NCBI GenBank assembly: GCA_029565685.1
Contig: JAKQNR010000008.1
Location: forward strand, 41,493 to 105,492
Direction: 5' to 3'
DNA: 64,000 nt
Source: a bacterium
Lineage (GTDB): Bacteria > Zhuqueibacterota > Zhuqueibacteria > Residuimicrobiales > Residuimicrobiaceae
Positions within the stretch are counted from its first letter, which is position 1. Each line of letters opens with the position of its first letter. The notes below the pieces were generated by a model. It was given only the letters and a program-made list of their open reading frames with translations, was not told the origin of the DNA and searched no databases. The position numbers and the translations under genes were made by a program. Positions 16,451-26,211 of this stretch are shown piece by piece.

Positions 16451-19400
16451 CTATTCCTTAACCTCAAGATATTCGAACGAACGGTGGCGTTTGGAGAGAT
16501 AGCTGTAGATCGCCGGTATGATGAACAGCGTCAGAAACGTTGAGAACACCAGACCGCCGCACACGGCGATGCCCATGGGAATGCGGCTTTCGCTGCCGGC
16601 GCCCAGAGCCATGGCGATAGGCAGGATTCCGAGAAACGTGGACAGACTGGTCATCACAATGGGACGGAAGCGGGAGACCGCAGCATCCTGAATCGCGGAC
16701 ATGAGGTCCAGCCCCTGAGCGCGGCGCTGATTGGCGAACTCGACGATGAGAATGCCGTTTTTGGTCACCAGACCGATCAGCATGATTAAACCAATCTGGC
16801 TGAAAATATTGATGGTCTGATTAAAGTACCACAGCGACAGCAGCGCGCCGGCCAACGCCAAAGGCACGGTGAACATGATGACGAACGGATCGCGAAAACT
16901 CTCGAACTGGGCCGCCAGAATCAGAAAAATCAACACCAGTGCGAGGAAAAACGCAAACAGGACGCTGGAGGAGCTTTCGCTGAAATCGCGCGACGGACCC
17001 GTGAGCTCGGTGCGGAACGAATCGTCCAACACGCGGTCGGCGATCTCATCCATAGCCTGGATGCCGTCGCCGATGGTCTTGCCGCGAACCAGGCCGGCGG
17101 ACACCGTGGCAGCGACATAGCGATTGAAACGGTACAGAGTCGGAGGGCTGCTTTGCTCTTCCAGCTCCACCAGATTATCCAGACGCACCATCTGACCGTT
17201 CTTGTTGCGCACATAAAGCATCTTCAAGTCCATCGGTTCATCGCGATCGCCGCGGCCGAGCTGACCGATGATCTGATATTGTTTGGCGTTGCGGATGAAA
17301 TAACCCCAGCGCCCGCCGCTGTAGGCCAGCCGCAGCGTCTCCGAGATGTCCTGAGTGGAAACCCCCAGAGTGCGGCTTCGTTCCCGGTTGATGACCACCT
17401 GAAGTTCCGGCTTGTTGAACTTTAAATCCGTATCGACAAAATTGAATATGGGATTTTTACGCGCCTCCTCGACGAACTTGGGCAACGCCTCCTTCAGCTT
17501 TTCGAAATCAGGCGCTTGGATCACATATTGCACCGGCAGAGAGGAACGCCGGCTGGTGCTGAGCGACTGATCCTGGGCGACAAACGCCCGCGCACCGGAA
17601 AGGCGGTTGACCTTGGGCGCCAGCTCCTCGGCGATCTCCTGCTGGCTGCGGATTCGTTCTTCAGGCTCCTTCAGGGTCAAACGCATGAACCCGCTGTTGG
17701 AGGCGCCTGCGCCCATGGCGGTCATGCTGAAAAGCGAGGCCCGCTCCGGCACCGCCTGCTCCACCACCTGCTCCAGCTCATCCATATAACGGCTCATGTA
17801 TTCGAACGACAGCCCCTCCGGCCCGGTGGCGCGAATCTGAATGCTGCTGCGATCCTCGTAGGGCGACAGCTCGCTGGGCAGCGCGATCCAGGTCGCCACA
17901 ATGATCAGCAGAGCCACGGCCACACCCACGAAGGCCCAGTAGCGATGCTGCATAAAACCCGCCAGAGCCCGGCGGTAGGTCTCGGTGATACGAGCGAAAA
18001 ACGGTTCAGACCAATAGTAGAAACGGCTGTGCTTTTCCTTTTCCCGCAGAATGCGCGAGGACATCATCGGCGTCAGCGTCAGCGAGATGAACGCCGAAAT
18101 GATGATGGATCCGGCGAGGACGATGCCGAATTCCCGGAACAGGCGGCCGATCAATCCTTGCAGAAAGATGACCGGCAGGAACACGGCCGCCAGCGTCACC
18201 GTGGTGCTGATGATGGCAAAGTAGACCTCCTTGGAGCCGGAGATGGCCGCCTGCAAAGGCGGCAGATGATTTTCGACTTTGGCGTAAATGTTCTCCAGCA
18301 CCACAATGGCATCGTCCACCACCATGCCGATGGACAGAACAATGCCGAGCAGCGTCAACACATTGATGGAAAATCCGGCGGCGTACATGATGAAAAAAGA
18401 ACCGATCAACGAAATGGGGATGGCGATCACCGGAATGACCGTGGTGCGCCAATCGCGCAGAAACAAAAAAATGATCAACACCACCAGCGCAAAAGCGGTG
18501 ATCACCGTCTCCGCCACTTCCTTAATGGATTTGCGGATGTACTTGGTGTTGTCAAAACCGATGCTCAGTTTGATGTCCGGCGGCAGATCCCGCTGCATCA
18601 GGTCGATGCGCCGGTAAAATTCGTCGAGGATTTCGATGTAGTTGGCGCCGGGCTGGGGGATCAGCACCAGGCTGACCATGGGTATGCGATCCCGTTTGAC
18701 CCCGGAACGATAGTTTTCCGGGCCCAGCTCGGCATAGCCCACATCCTTGAGGCGGACGATGGACTGACCGCTTTCCTTGATGATGAGATTGTTGTACTCT
18801 TCAGGGGTGTTGAGCCGGCCCATGGTGCGCACCGTCAACTCGGTGGCAGCTCCGTCGATGCGGCCGGAGGGCAGTTCCACATTTTCCCGGGTCAGGGCGG
18901 ACTCGACATCCATGAGAGTGAGGTTAAATGCGGCCAGCTTGCCTGGATCGAACCACAGTCGCATGGAATACATTTTGCTGCCCCAAACCTGCACTTCGCT
19001 GACGCCCGGAATGGTGCGCAGTTTTTCCCGCAGATTGTTGGTGGCAATGTCGGTCATTTCCATTAGATCGCGGCGATCGCTCATGACGCTCAGATTGCAG
19101 ATCGGCACGGCATCCGCATCCGACTTGGTGACAATGGGCGTGTCCGCGTTGCGCGGCAAATACTGCATGGCGCGCGAAACACGGTCGCGCACGTCGTTGG
19201 CCGCCGTCTCCAGATCGGACTCAAGATTGAATTCCACGGTGATGCGGCTTCGGCCCTCACGGCTTGAAGAGGAGAGTGTGCGAATCCCTTCGATGCCGCT
19301 GAGGGATTCTTCCAATGGTTCGGTGATCTGCGACATGATGACGTCGGCGTTGGCGCCGGTGTATGAGGCATCGACCGTGATGATGGGCGGGTCCACGCTG

Positions 19401-19513
19401 GGATACTCGCGCACGCCTAGACGTGTGTAGCCGATGAAACCGAACAAAATGATGACCAGGGACATAACAATGGCCAGGACGGGCCGGCGGATACTGGTGG
19501 CAGATAGACTCAT
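16451..19513 (-). CDS. RND-family multidrug/hydrophobe efflux pump (HAE1/AcrB type)
   Basis: A 1020-residue inner-membrane proton-driven pump. N-terminal SIRRPVLAIVMSLVIILFG and REYPSVDPPIITV are hallmark RND segments. Two large periplasmic loops separate two six-helix membrane halves; the helix with VLSIGMVVDDAIVVLENI holds the paired aspartates of the proton relay. GLVTKNGILIVEFANQ belongs to the second half. GGAG lies before the ATG. Gene order on the minus strand is fusion protein, pump, TolC, with 12-bp and 11-bp gaps. The substrate range cannot be read. Confidence 0.95.
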   Translation of the reverse strand: MSLSATSIRRPVLAIVMSLVIILFGFIGYTRLGVREYPSVDPPIITVDASYTGANADVIMSQITEPLEESLSGIEGIRTLSSSSREGRSRITVEFNLESDLETAANDVRDRVSRAMQYLPRNADTPIVTKSDADAVPICNLSVMSDRRDLMEMTDIATNNLREKLRTIPGVSEVQVWGSKMYSMRLWFDPGKLAAFNLTLMDVESALTRENVELPSGRIDGAATELTVRTMGRLNTPEEYNNLIIKESGQSIVRLKDVGYAELGPENYRSGVKRDRIPMVSLVLIPQPGANYIEILDEFYRRIDLMQRDLPPDIKLSIGFDNTKYIRKSIKEVAETVITAFALVVLIIFLFLRDWRTTVIPVIAIPISLIGSFFIMYAAGFSINVLTLLGIVLSIGMVVDDAIVVLENIYAKVENHLPPLQAAISGSKEVYFAIISTTVTLAAVFLPVIFLQGLIGRLFREFGIVLAGSIIISAFISLTLTPMMSSRILREKEKHSRFYYWSEPFFARITETYRRALAGFMQHRYWAFVGVAVALLIIVATWIALPSELSPYEDRSSIQIRATGPEGLSFEYMSRYMDELEQVVEQAVPERASLFSMTAMGAGASNSGFMRLTLKEPEERIRSQQEIAEELAPKVNRLSGARAFVAQDQSLSTSRRSSLPVQYVIQAPDFEKLKEALPKFVEEARKNPIFNFVDTDLKFNKPELQVVINRERSRTLGVSTQDISETLRLAYSGGRWGYFIRNAKQYQIIGQLGRGDRDEPMDLKMLYVRNKNGQMVRLDNLVELEEQSSPPTLYRFNRYVAATVSAGLVRGKTIGDGIQAMDEIADRVLDDSFRTELTGPSRDFSESSSSVLFAFFLALVLIFLILAAQFESFRDPFVIMFTVPLALAGALLSLWYFNQTINIFSQIGLIMLIGLVTKNGILIVEFANQRRAQGLDLMSAIQDAAVSRFRPIVMTSLSTFLGILPIAMALGAGSESRIPMGIAVCGGLVFSTFLTLFIIPAIYSYLSKRHRSFEYLEVKE

Positions 19514-19525
19514 GGATGTGGGCTC

Positions 19526-20590
19526 CTAGTTCAATTCTGTCACCTTGACAAGGCTGCCCGGTCGCACCTGCAGCAAGCCGGTGGTCATCACGGTATCGCC
19601 GGCAGCCAGGCCGCTGACGATTTGCACTTTGTCAGCGGTGCGCAATCCGATCACCACGGTCTTGTCAAAGGCCCTGCCGTTACGAACGACAAAGACCGAT
19701 TGATTTTGTGCATCGGGGATCAGCGACTCACTGGGAATCATCAACGCGTCCTCCAGCTTTTGCAAGGTGATGCGAACCTGGGCAAACGCGCCGGGTTTAA
19801 TGCGGCCGTCGGGATTGGGACAAAGGGCGCGGCAGCGCACGCTGCGAATGTCAGTGTCGATCTGCGGCTCCACGGCATAGATGCGGCCGCTGTACTCCTC
19901 GGACTCGCCCTGCACGCGGAACAGGACCGGCTGCTCTTTGGACAACAACGATTGATAGCGCTCCGGAACGGCAAAATCGATCTTGACCGGATTGATCGAA
20001 ACCAAAGTGGCGATGCGGCTGCCGGCGTTGAGATACGCGCCCTCGCTGACTGAACGCAGGCCGATCACGCCGTCGAACGGCGCCTGGATTCGCGCTTTAT
20101 CGATCTGCGCCTGAATCAATTGCACATCCGCCTTTGCGGTGTTCAACCGGTTGAGCGCTGCTTCATACTCCTCCTGGCTGATCGCTTCGATGGCCAGCTG
20201 CTTTTTCTGCCTCGCTTCGGTGTCCTGGGCCAGCTTGAGCAGGGCCGAAGCACGGTTGAATTGCGCCTGCAGTTCAGCGTCATTGATCTGCAGCAGCAGA
20301 TCTCCTTTGCGCACCCGGCTTCCTTCACGGAAATTGATCCGCGTCACTCGGCCGGAGATCTCACTGGTAAGCGCCACCGATTCATTGGCAAGGATGGATC
20401 CGGTGGCTGAAATTTCGTTTTCCACATCCTGGGGTTTGACTTGATAAGCGCGCACCTCGATCACCTCGCCGCCGCGGCCGCCGCTCTGCCGGCGGTCCGC
20501 TGCCGCCGGTTTGGCCCAAGGACGCCATTTATTCAACCCCAATAATAAAAGAACCAGGCCCAGAATGAGCCAACGGACTGTTTTCTTCAT
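19526..20590 (-). CDS. RND efflux membrane-fusion (periplasmic adaptor) protein
   Basis: A 354-residue HlyD/AcrA-type adaptor. N-terminal MKKTVRWLILGLVLLLLG is a membrane anchor or signal. The lipoyl-like half-motifs are SALTSEISGRV-type strands (ATGSILANESVALTSEISGRV...) and IQAPFDGVIGLRSVSEGAYL, separated by a coiled-coil hairpin (about 105-165). The start at 20590 is preferred over an upstream in-frame TTG at 20626 because AAGGA lies 7 bp before it. First gene of the pump operon; it links the RND protein to TolC. Confidence 0.92.
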   Translation of the reverse strand: MKKTVRWLILGLVLLLLGLNKWRPWAKPAAADRRQSGGRGGEVIEVRAYQVKPQDVENEISATGSILANESVALTSEISGRVTRINFREGSRVRKGDLLLQINDAELQAQFNRASALLKLAQDTEARQKKQLAIEAISQEEYEAALNRLNTAKADVQLIQAQIDKARIQAPFDGVIGLRSVSEGAYLNAGSRIATLVSINPVKIDFAVPERYQSLLSKEQPVLFRVQGESEEYSGRIYAVEPQIDTDIRSVRCRALCPNPDGRIKPGAFAQVRITLQKLEDALMIPSESLIPDAQNQSVFVVRNGRAFDKTVVIGLRTADKVQIVSGLAAGDTVMTTGLLQVRPGSLVKVTELN

Positions 20591-20741
20591 AGTGCATCCT
20601 TGCGCAATGTTACACCCCCCGGACAAATCATCCTTGATTTAAACTTTTAATATAATTATTTTTTATTTTAGATGGAACAAGAAAAAGTCGACGGCTAAAC
20701 CGAACAGGCTTTTTTGCCTGGCATCACACCAAGAGGCGGTT

Positions 20742-21791
20742 ATGCAGGACACCGATAAGGACGCGTTGTTTGAAATGCTGCGTTCCCGTTTGCACCATGT
20801 GATTCCGGTGGCGGAGATACGCCATAAAGCGGAAATCGCGGCGGAGATCAACCGGCTTAAAAAAGAGCGCCATGCCGTCATATTAGGACACAACTATATG
20901 GAGCCGGCGCTGTATCTTTCTGTGCCGGATTTTAAGGGCGATTCGCTGGAGTTGAGCCGCCAGGCGGCGAAAACGGATAAAGACCTCATCGTCTTCTGCG
21001 GCGTCCGTTTTATGGCCGAAACCGCAAAAATTCTCAATCCGGAAAAAACCGTGCTGATCCCTTCCCCCAAAGCCGGCTGCTCGCTGGCGGAAAGCATCAC
21101 CGCAGAGGATGTGCGCCGGCTCAAGGCGCTTCACCCCGGCGTGCCGGTGGTGACCTACATCAACACCTACGCCGACGTAAAAGCGGAGAGCGACATCTGC
21201 TGCACCTCGGGCAATGCGGTGCGCGTGGTGCAGTCGCTGGCAAACGATCGAGTGATTTTTTTGCCCGACCGCTACCTGGCCGGCAATGTGGCGCGGGAAA
21301 CAGGCAAACGCATCGTGTTCCCAGTCAAAACCGCAGCCGGGTTGCAGCCAGCGGAGCCCGGCCTGGAATACGCCATGATCGGTTGGGACGGCAAATGCGA
21401 GGTCCACGACCAATTCACCGTCGAAGACGTCGAGGACATCCGCAAACAATTTCCCGACGTGGTCATTCTGGCGCACCCCGAATGCCGACCGGAAGTGACT
21501 GCAGCGGCGGATTTCTCCGGCTCCACCTCGGCGATGATCAAGTACATTCAACAAAAAACGGCGCCGCAGTTCCTGCTGCTGACGGAATGCAGCATGGCGG
21601 ACAACATCGCTGCGGAGAATCCGGACAAGGAGATGCTGCGGCTCTGCAGCGTCCGTTGCCCGCATATGAACGAGATCACCTTGGAGCAGACCCTTCTCTC
21701 CCTGCAGCGAATCCAATATGTAGTGCATGTTGAAGAGTCGATCCGCCGGCGTGCACTGCGTGCGGTGCAAAGAATGTTGGAGATCGGTTGA
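20742..21791 (+). CDS. nadA: Quinolinate synthase NadA
   Basis: A 349-residue [4Fe-4S] enzyme that condenses iminoaspartate with dihydroxyacetone phosphate to quinolinate in NAD biosynthesis. Landmarks are AVILGHNYMEPAL, FCGVRFMAETAKILNP (cluster Cys C86), PSPKAGCSLAE, VTYINTYADVKAESDICCTSGNA (cluster Cys), LAHPECRPEV, and the final cluster Cys in VRCPHMNEITLE. It is divergent from the efflux operon across an AT-rich 150-bp gap. No nadB or nadC is present in the window. Confidence 0.96.
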   Translation: MQDTDKDALFEMLRSRLHHVIPVAEIRHKAEIAAEINRLKKERHAVILGHNYMEPALYLSVPDFKGDSLELSRQAAKTDKDLIVFCGVRFMAETAKILNPEKTVLIPSPKAGCSLAESITAEDVRRLKALHPGVPVVTYINTYADVKAESDICCTSGNAVRVVQSLANDRVIFLPDRYLAGNVARETGKRIVFPVKTAAGLQPAEPGLEYAMIGWDGKCEVHDQFTVEDVEDIRKQFPDVVILAHPECRPEVTAAADFSGSTSAMIKYIQQKTAPQFLLLTECSMADNIAAENPDKEMLRLCSVRCPHMNEITLEQTLLSLQRIQYVVHVEESIRRRALRAVQRMLEIG

Positions 21792-21905
21792 ATGTCCTCC
21801 TGCCAGCGAGGACGCCCCCTGCGTCATCAACTCCTTTAATCATGGTCAGTGTTCATAATCAGAGGTTCACCCTTATCATGTCTAAGCTCACGCGATTATA
21901 AAGCC

Positions 21906-24900
21906 ATGAATCCTTGTGTTCAAGTCATACCCCAGATCGGACTGGATATAGGTTCCGTCGAGGCCAAACTGGTCCTTCTTTGTTCGCACCCCCCTGCCGC
22001 CGACTTGGCCGCACGCTTTGAACGGATTCGTCCCTTTGGTGCGGGTTGGCTCCTCGCCGGCCGCACCGCAGTAGCCGGCAATCCGGAACAAGCGGCGCTG
22101 ACCCTGCTGGAGCTGGTCCGTTCCTGGCCGGAGCCGCTGCGAATACTAATCACCGGCAGCCACGGGCGAATACTTTGCGAGCGCTTGCAGGCGCCGCTGA
22201 TCAACGACTTTAAGGCGATCGGACGCGGCGTGGCCGCTCTTCTACCGCAGGTCAAAACCATTCTGGAGATCGGCGGCGACCATTCGCGTTATCTGCGGAT
22301 TCGCCTGAACGAGGATTCGAGCGAACCTACCATCGTGGACTATGAACGCAACGGCGACTGCGCCGCAGGCACCGGTTCCTTCATCGATCAACAGGCGCAG
22401 CGGCTGCGCTATCAAATTGACGAGATCGGCCCGCTGGTATTGAGCGCCGATATCGCGGCCAACATCGCCGGCCGCTGTTCGGTGTTCGCTAAATCGGATA
22501 TGGTGCATGCCCAACAACGCGGCTACTCTCCGGCCGCTATCTTTAAAGGATTGTGCGAAGCCGTAGTGCGCAATTACAAAGGCGCCATTCTTCGCGGCAA
22601 GACCATCGAGCCGCCAGTGGCCTTTATCGGCGGCGTGGCAGCCAACGCCGGCGTGGTGCAGGCCATGCGCAGCCTGTTGCACCTGCAGGAACATGAACTG
22701 ATTGTGCCGCAGGAGCATGCGTTCATCGCTGCTCTGGGGTGCGCATCGCTGGCCGGCGCCGCGCCCTTTGACTCGAAAAAACTGAAAAACAAAACGCACA
22801 TCGCGTTGAACGAAGAACAGAGCTATCGGCCGGAAAAACTCACCACCGATCTGGTGGTCTTTGCCCAGCCTCCAGTACGGCCGCTGCCCTCCGCGGGCCG
22901 GCTGAGCGTGTACTTGGGCATCGATGTCGGCTCCGTGAGCACGAACCTGGTTCTGCTGGACGAACAGGGCTGGGTCGTGGACGAAATCTATACGCGCACC
23001 GAGGGCCGGCCGGTGGAGGTTGTACAGCGGGAGCTCGCCGTGTGGAAGGAAAAATGGGGCGACCAGGTGCGCGTGCTCGGCGTAGGCGCCACCGGTTCAG
23101 GCCGCGAATTGGCGGGTGAACTGGTGGGCGCGGATACGATCAACGACGAGATCACCGCGCACAAGACCGGCGCTACGTTCATCGCAAACCGCCTGTACAA
23201 CGAAGCGGTGGACACAATTTTTGAGATCGGCGGCCAGGACTCAAAATTCATCGCCATAGAAAACGGTGTGGTGGTGGATTTCACCATGAACGAGGCCTGC
23301 GCAGCAGGTACCGGCTCCTTTCTCGAAGAACAGGCGGCCAAGCTGGGCATCTCGATCATCGACGAATTCGCTGAACTGGCGCTCTGCTCAGAGACCCCGG
23401 TGCAAATGGGCGAACGCTGCACCGTGTTCATGGAAAAGGATGTGTCCGCTTATCTGCAGCAGGGCGTAGCCAAAAAAGACATCGCCGCCGGCCTGGCGTT
23501 CAGCGTGGTACAAAACTATCTGAACCGGGTGGTGCGCGACCGAAGGATCGGCGACAAAATTTACTTTCAGGGAGGCACCGCTTATAACAAAGCGGTGGCC
23601 GCAGCGTTCGCCGCAATCTTGCACAAGCGCATCGTGGTGCCGCCGCATAACGGCGTGATGGGCGCCATCGGCGCTGCCCTGCTGGCGCGTGATCATATGG
23701 CGCAGCAGAACCATGCCAGCCGGTTTTACGGCTTTGAATTGAAAACCGAGTTCTCCATCACCCATTTTCGCTGCAAGGCTTGCTCCAATCAGTGTGAGAT
23801 CCAGCAAATCACGGTCAACGGCGAAAAAACCTTTTGGGGGGATAAATGCTCGGACCGCTACCGCAAGAGAACGAACGCGGTCCAGCGCACCGTGCTGCCC
23901 GATTTAATCGGGCTCTACACCAATCTGCTGAATCAGGACATTCCCGGGCCGGATGGACTGGGAATCCGCATCGGCATACCCAAAGCGCTTTATTACTATG
24001 ACCGTTTTCCGTTTTGGCGCAGCTATTTCGGCGCCCTCGGCGCCGAGGTGGTGATCAGCGAAACCAGCAACCGCCCCATCATCGCCCTCGGCCGTGAGCA
24101 CAGCATTGCGGAACCCTGCTTTCCCATCATCGCCAGTCACGGTCATGTCGTGCGCTTGTTTGAAAAGACGGATATCGATTATGTGTTCGTCGCCAATGCC
24201 ATCAACGGCGAAACCGAATTCCCGCAAACGGAGTCGTGGTTCTGCCCCTGGGGCCAAACCTTGCCGCTGGTGCTGAAGAACAGCTTTACGGACGAAGGGT
24301 GGCGGCGCCGACTGCTAGCGCCGGTGATCCGTTTCCGCGATGGAGAGGAATCTGTGGAAGCGTCGTTGTTCGCGATGGCGAAAAAATTCGGCGTGTCCAG
24401 AAAACGCCATCGCCAGGCGGTGCGCTGGGCCTATGCGGCGCAGAGAGCCTTTCAACAGGAAGTTCAAGAGGTCGGTCGACAGGCGTTGCAGACGCTGCGG
24501 CAAAACCGCAAGCCGGCCATCGTGCTGGTGGGCCGCGCCTACAACCTGTATGATCCGGGCCTGAATCTCAACATTCCGGCCAAACTGCGTGAAGGGTACG
24601 GCATCGACGTACTGCCCATGGATTTTGTGCCGTATCGAGGCATCGACATCTCCGCCTGGCATGAGAACATGTTTTGGAATTACGGCCGCAAAATTCTCCA
24701 GACCGCGGCGTGGATGGCCGGACAAAAAAACCTGCATCTGATATACATCACCAATTTCAAATGCGGCCCGGATTCTTACATCAAGCATTTTGTCCGCGAT
24801 GCCGTCGGCGCTCCCTATCTCACCCTGCAATTCGACGAACACAGCAACGATGCCGGCGCTCTGACCCGATGTGAAGCTTTTTTGCAGAGCAAGGGGATTT

Positions 24901-24989
24901 TGGCCGGCATGATCCGTCCGACGGTTCCCAGCCCGCAGGCGAACCTGGCCGCAGAGGGGCTGACAAATTCGAGAAAGCCGCATGCGTAA
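21906..24989 (+). CDS. Tandem BcrAD/BadFG ATPase fused to a DUF2229-type (COG3580-like) domain
   Basis: A 1027-residue protein related to activators of 2-hydroxyacyl-CoA dehydratases. Module 1 (about 8-290) and module 2 (about 336-600) are both actin/Hsp70-fold ATPases. Each keeps a DIGS/DVGS phosphate loop and the two cluster cysteines of activators: C152 and C191 in module 1, C464 and C505 in module 2. A Cys-rich segment follows (C623, C626, C630, C648), then a DUF2229-like region starting IGIPKALYYYDRFPFW. ATP-driven delivery of low-potential electrons to the partner encoded next is inferred; the substrate is unknown. The ATG at 21906 is chosen over an in-frame GTG at 21849; neither has a clear ribosome site. 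It overlaps the next gene by 8 bp. Confidence 0.85.
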   Translation: MNPCVQVIPQIGLDIGSVEAKLVLLCSHPPAADLAARFERIRPFGAGWLLAGRTAVAGNPEQAALTLLELVRSWPEPLRILITGSHGRILCERLQAPLINDFKAIGRGVAALLPQVKTILEIGGDHSRYLRIRLNEDSSEPTIVDYERNGDCAAGTGSFIDQQAQRLRYQIDEIGPLVLSADIAANIAGRCSVFAKSDMVHAQQRGYSPAAIFKGLCEAVVRNYKGAILRGKTIEPPVAFIGGVAANAGVVQAMRSLLHLQEHELIVPQEHAFIAALGCASLAGAAPFDSKKLKNKTHIALNEEQSYRPEKLTTDLVVFAQPPVRPLPSAGRLSVYLGIDVGSVSTNLVLLDEQGWVVDEIYTRTEGRPVEVVQRELAVWKEKWGDQVRVLGVGATGSGRELAGELVGADTINDEITAHKTGATFIANRLYNEAVDTIFEIGGQDSKFIAIENGVVVDFTMNEACAAGTGSFLEEQAAKLGISIIDEFAELALCSETPVQMGERCTVFMEKDVSAYLQQGVAKKDIAAGLAFSVVQNYLNRVVRDRRIGDKIYFQGGTAYNKAVAAAFAAILHKRIVVPPHNGVMGAIGAALLARDHMAQQNHASRFYGFELKTEFSITHFRCKACSNQCEIQQITVNGEKTFWGDKCSDRYRKRTNAVQRTVLPDLIGLYTNLLNQDIPGPDGLGIRIGIPKALYYYDRFPFWRSYFGALGAEVVISETSNRPIIALGREHSIAEPCFPIIASHGHVVRLFEKTDIDYVFVANAINGETEFPQTESWFCPWGQTLPLVLKNSFTDEGWRRRLLAPVIRFRDGEESVEASLFAMAKKFGVSRKRHRQAVRWAYAAQRAFQQEVQEVGRQALQTLRQNRKPAIVLVGRAYNLYDPGLNLNIPAKLREGYGIDVLPMDFVPYRGIDISAWHENMFWNYGRKILQTAAWMAGQKNLHLIYITNFKCGPDSYIKHFVRDAVGAPYLTLQFDEHSNDAGALTRCEAFLQSKGILAGMIRPTVPSPQANLAAEGLTNSRKPHA

Positions 24990-26211
24990 TCCCCTGAGCG
25001 GAAGAACACTGTATATTCCGCAAATGTCGCTGGAGGGCAGCGCCTGCATGGCCGCCGCTTTCCGCTCCATCGGCGTGCAGGCGCAGCCGGCGCCGGAGGC
25101 GACCACCGCCACCTATCAGCTGGCGAAAAAGTATTTATCCGGCGATGAATGCCTGCCCGAAGCCGTGACCCTGGGCAGTCTGCTGCAGATCACCCAACAG
25201 CCAGGTTATGACCCGGCGAAAACCGCGGTCATGATGCCGACCTCCAACGGACCCTGCCGCTTCGGCCATTATCTTCCTTTGCTGCGCAAGGTGTTCAGTC
25301 AACGGGGCGAAGACGAGGTGCTGCTCTTTTCCCCCTCCAGCACCGACGGCTATGCGGACATCGGAGCGCACGCGCGGGAGCTGGTGCGCACCGGCTGGCG
25401 TGCAGTGGTGGCTTCGGATATTCTGCGCAAATTATTATTCTCCACCCGGCCGTACGAGTTGCAGCCGGGCGCCAGCGACGCGGTCTATCGCCGCTCGCTC
25501 GATCTGCTCTGCGAGGCCATCGCCACGCCGCAGGTTTCCCAGCGGAAACGGCTGCAGCGAATGGTCGCTGCGTTGGAGACCATTCTTGCCGATTTTTCCG
25601 CCATCGCCCAGGATCGCACCCGGCCGCGGCTGCTCATCGGCGTCGTCGGAGAAATTTTCTGCCGCCTGGATGAATTCAGCAACGACCAGCTGGTGCGAAC
25701 GGTGGAAAAGTTCGGCGGAGAGGTGTGGATGTCCGATGTCTCTGAATGGGTCTGGTACACCAGCGACGAAGCGGAAAAACGGCTCATCCGCACCGGCAGG
25801 CGCTGCTCCTTCAGCATGCTGGGCGAAAAAATAAAAAACTCGATCATGGCGGCGGATGAGCACAGGCTGCTGCAGCCGTTTCACCAGGCTTTTAAAAAAT
25901 ATCCAGAGCCGCGTCACATAGGTGAAATTTTGCAGCTGAGCCGTCCGTATCTGCCGAGGGAAGGCGCGCATGGAGAGATGGTGATCAGTCTGGGCAAAGC
26001 CATCTGGTATCACCACCACGGTGTCCGTGGAGTCATCGACATCAGTCCGTTCACCTGCATGAACGGCATCGTGTGCGAAGCGGTCTATCCGCGCGTGAGC
26101 CGCGATCTGAACGGCTTTCCGCTGCGCGTGCTCTATTTCGACGGATTGCGCTCCCGAATCGAGACCGAGGTGGAGATCTTTATGGAATTGGCGAGGAATT
26201 ATCACTCATGA
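24982..26211 (+). CDS. COG3581-like 2-hydroxyacyl-CoA dehydratase-related partner protein
   Basis: A 409-residue protein that accompanies BcrAD/DUF2229 proteins. Visible cysteine motifs are GSACMAAAF, SGDECLPEAVTLG and TSNGPCRFGHY; they could hold an Fe-S cluster as in the dehydratase family. DISPFTCMNGIVCEA near the C-terminus and YFDGLRSRIETEVEIFMELAR at the end are family-like. It overlaps the upstream ATPase by 8 bp and the acyltransferase by 4 bp. The best reading is the catalytic or electron-accepting half of a two-protein reductase. No dehydratase alpha/beta genes or CoA-transferase are nearby, so an ordinary amino-acid fermentation role is unlikely. Confidence 0.75.
   Translation: MRNPLSGRTLYIPQMSLEGSACMAAAFRSIGVQAQPAPEATTATYQLAKKYLSGDECLPEAVTLGSLLQITQQPGYDPAKTAVMMPTSNGPCRFGHYLPLLRKVFSQRGEDEVLLFSPSSTDGYADIGAHARELVRTGWRAVVASDILRKLLFSTRPYELQPGASDAVYRRSLDLLCEAIATPQVSQRKRLQRMVAALETILADFSAIAQDRTRPRLLIGVVGEIFCRLDEFSNDQLVRTVEKFGGEVWMSDVSEWVWYTSDEAEKRLIRTGRRCSFSMLGEKIKNSIMAADEHRLLQPFHQAFKKYPEPRHIGEILQLSRPYLPREGAHGEMVISLGKAIWYHHHGVRGVIDISPFTCMNGIVCEAVYPRVSRDLNGFPLRVLYFDGLRSRIETEVEIFMELARNYHS

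Noticed and set aside
17516..19066. 516-codon plus-strand open frame opposite the RND pump
   Set aside because: It is the antisense shadow of a clearly conserved RND gene, with no ribosome site and a low-complexity His/Asp/Arg-rich translation.
20630..20660. Promoter TTGATT ... TATAAT before nadA
   Set aside because: Both boxes are recognisable but the spacer is only 11 bp, too short for a sigma70 promoter.
24982..26211. Classical 2-hydroxyglutaryl-CoA dehydratase
   Set aside because: No HgdA/HgdB-type alpha/beta pair or CoA-transferase is present; the proteins match the DUF2229/COG3581 type instead.
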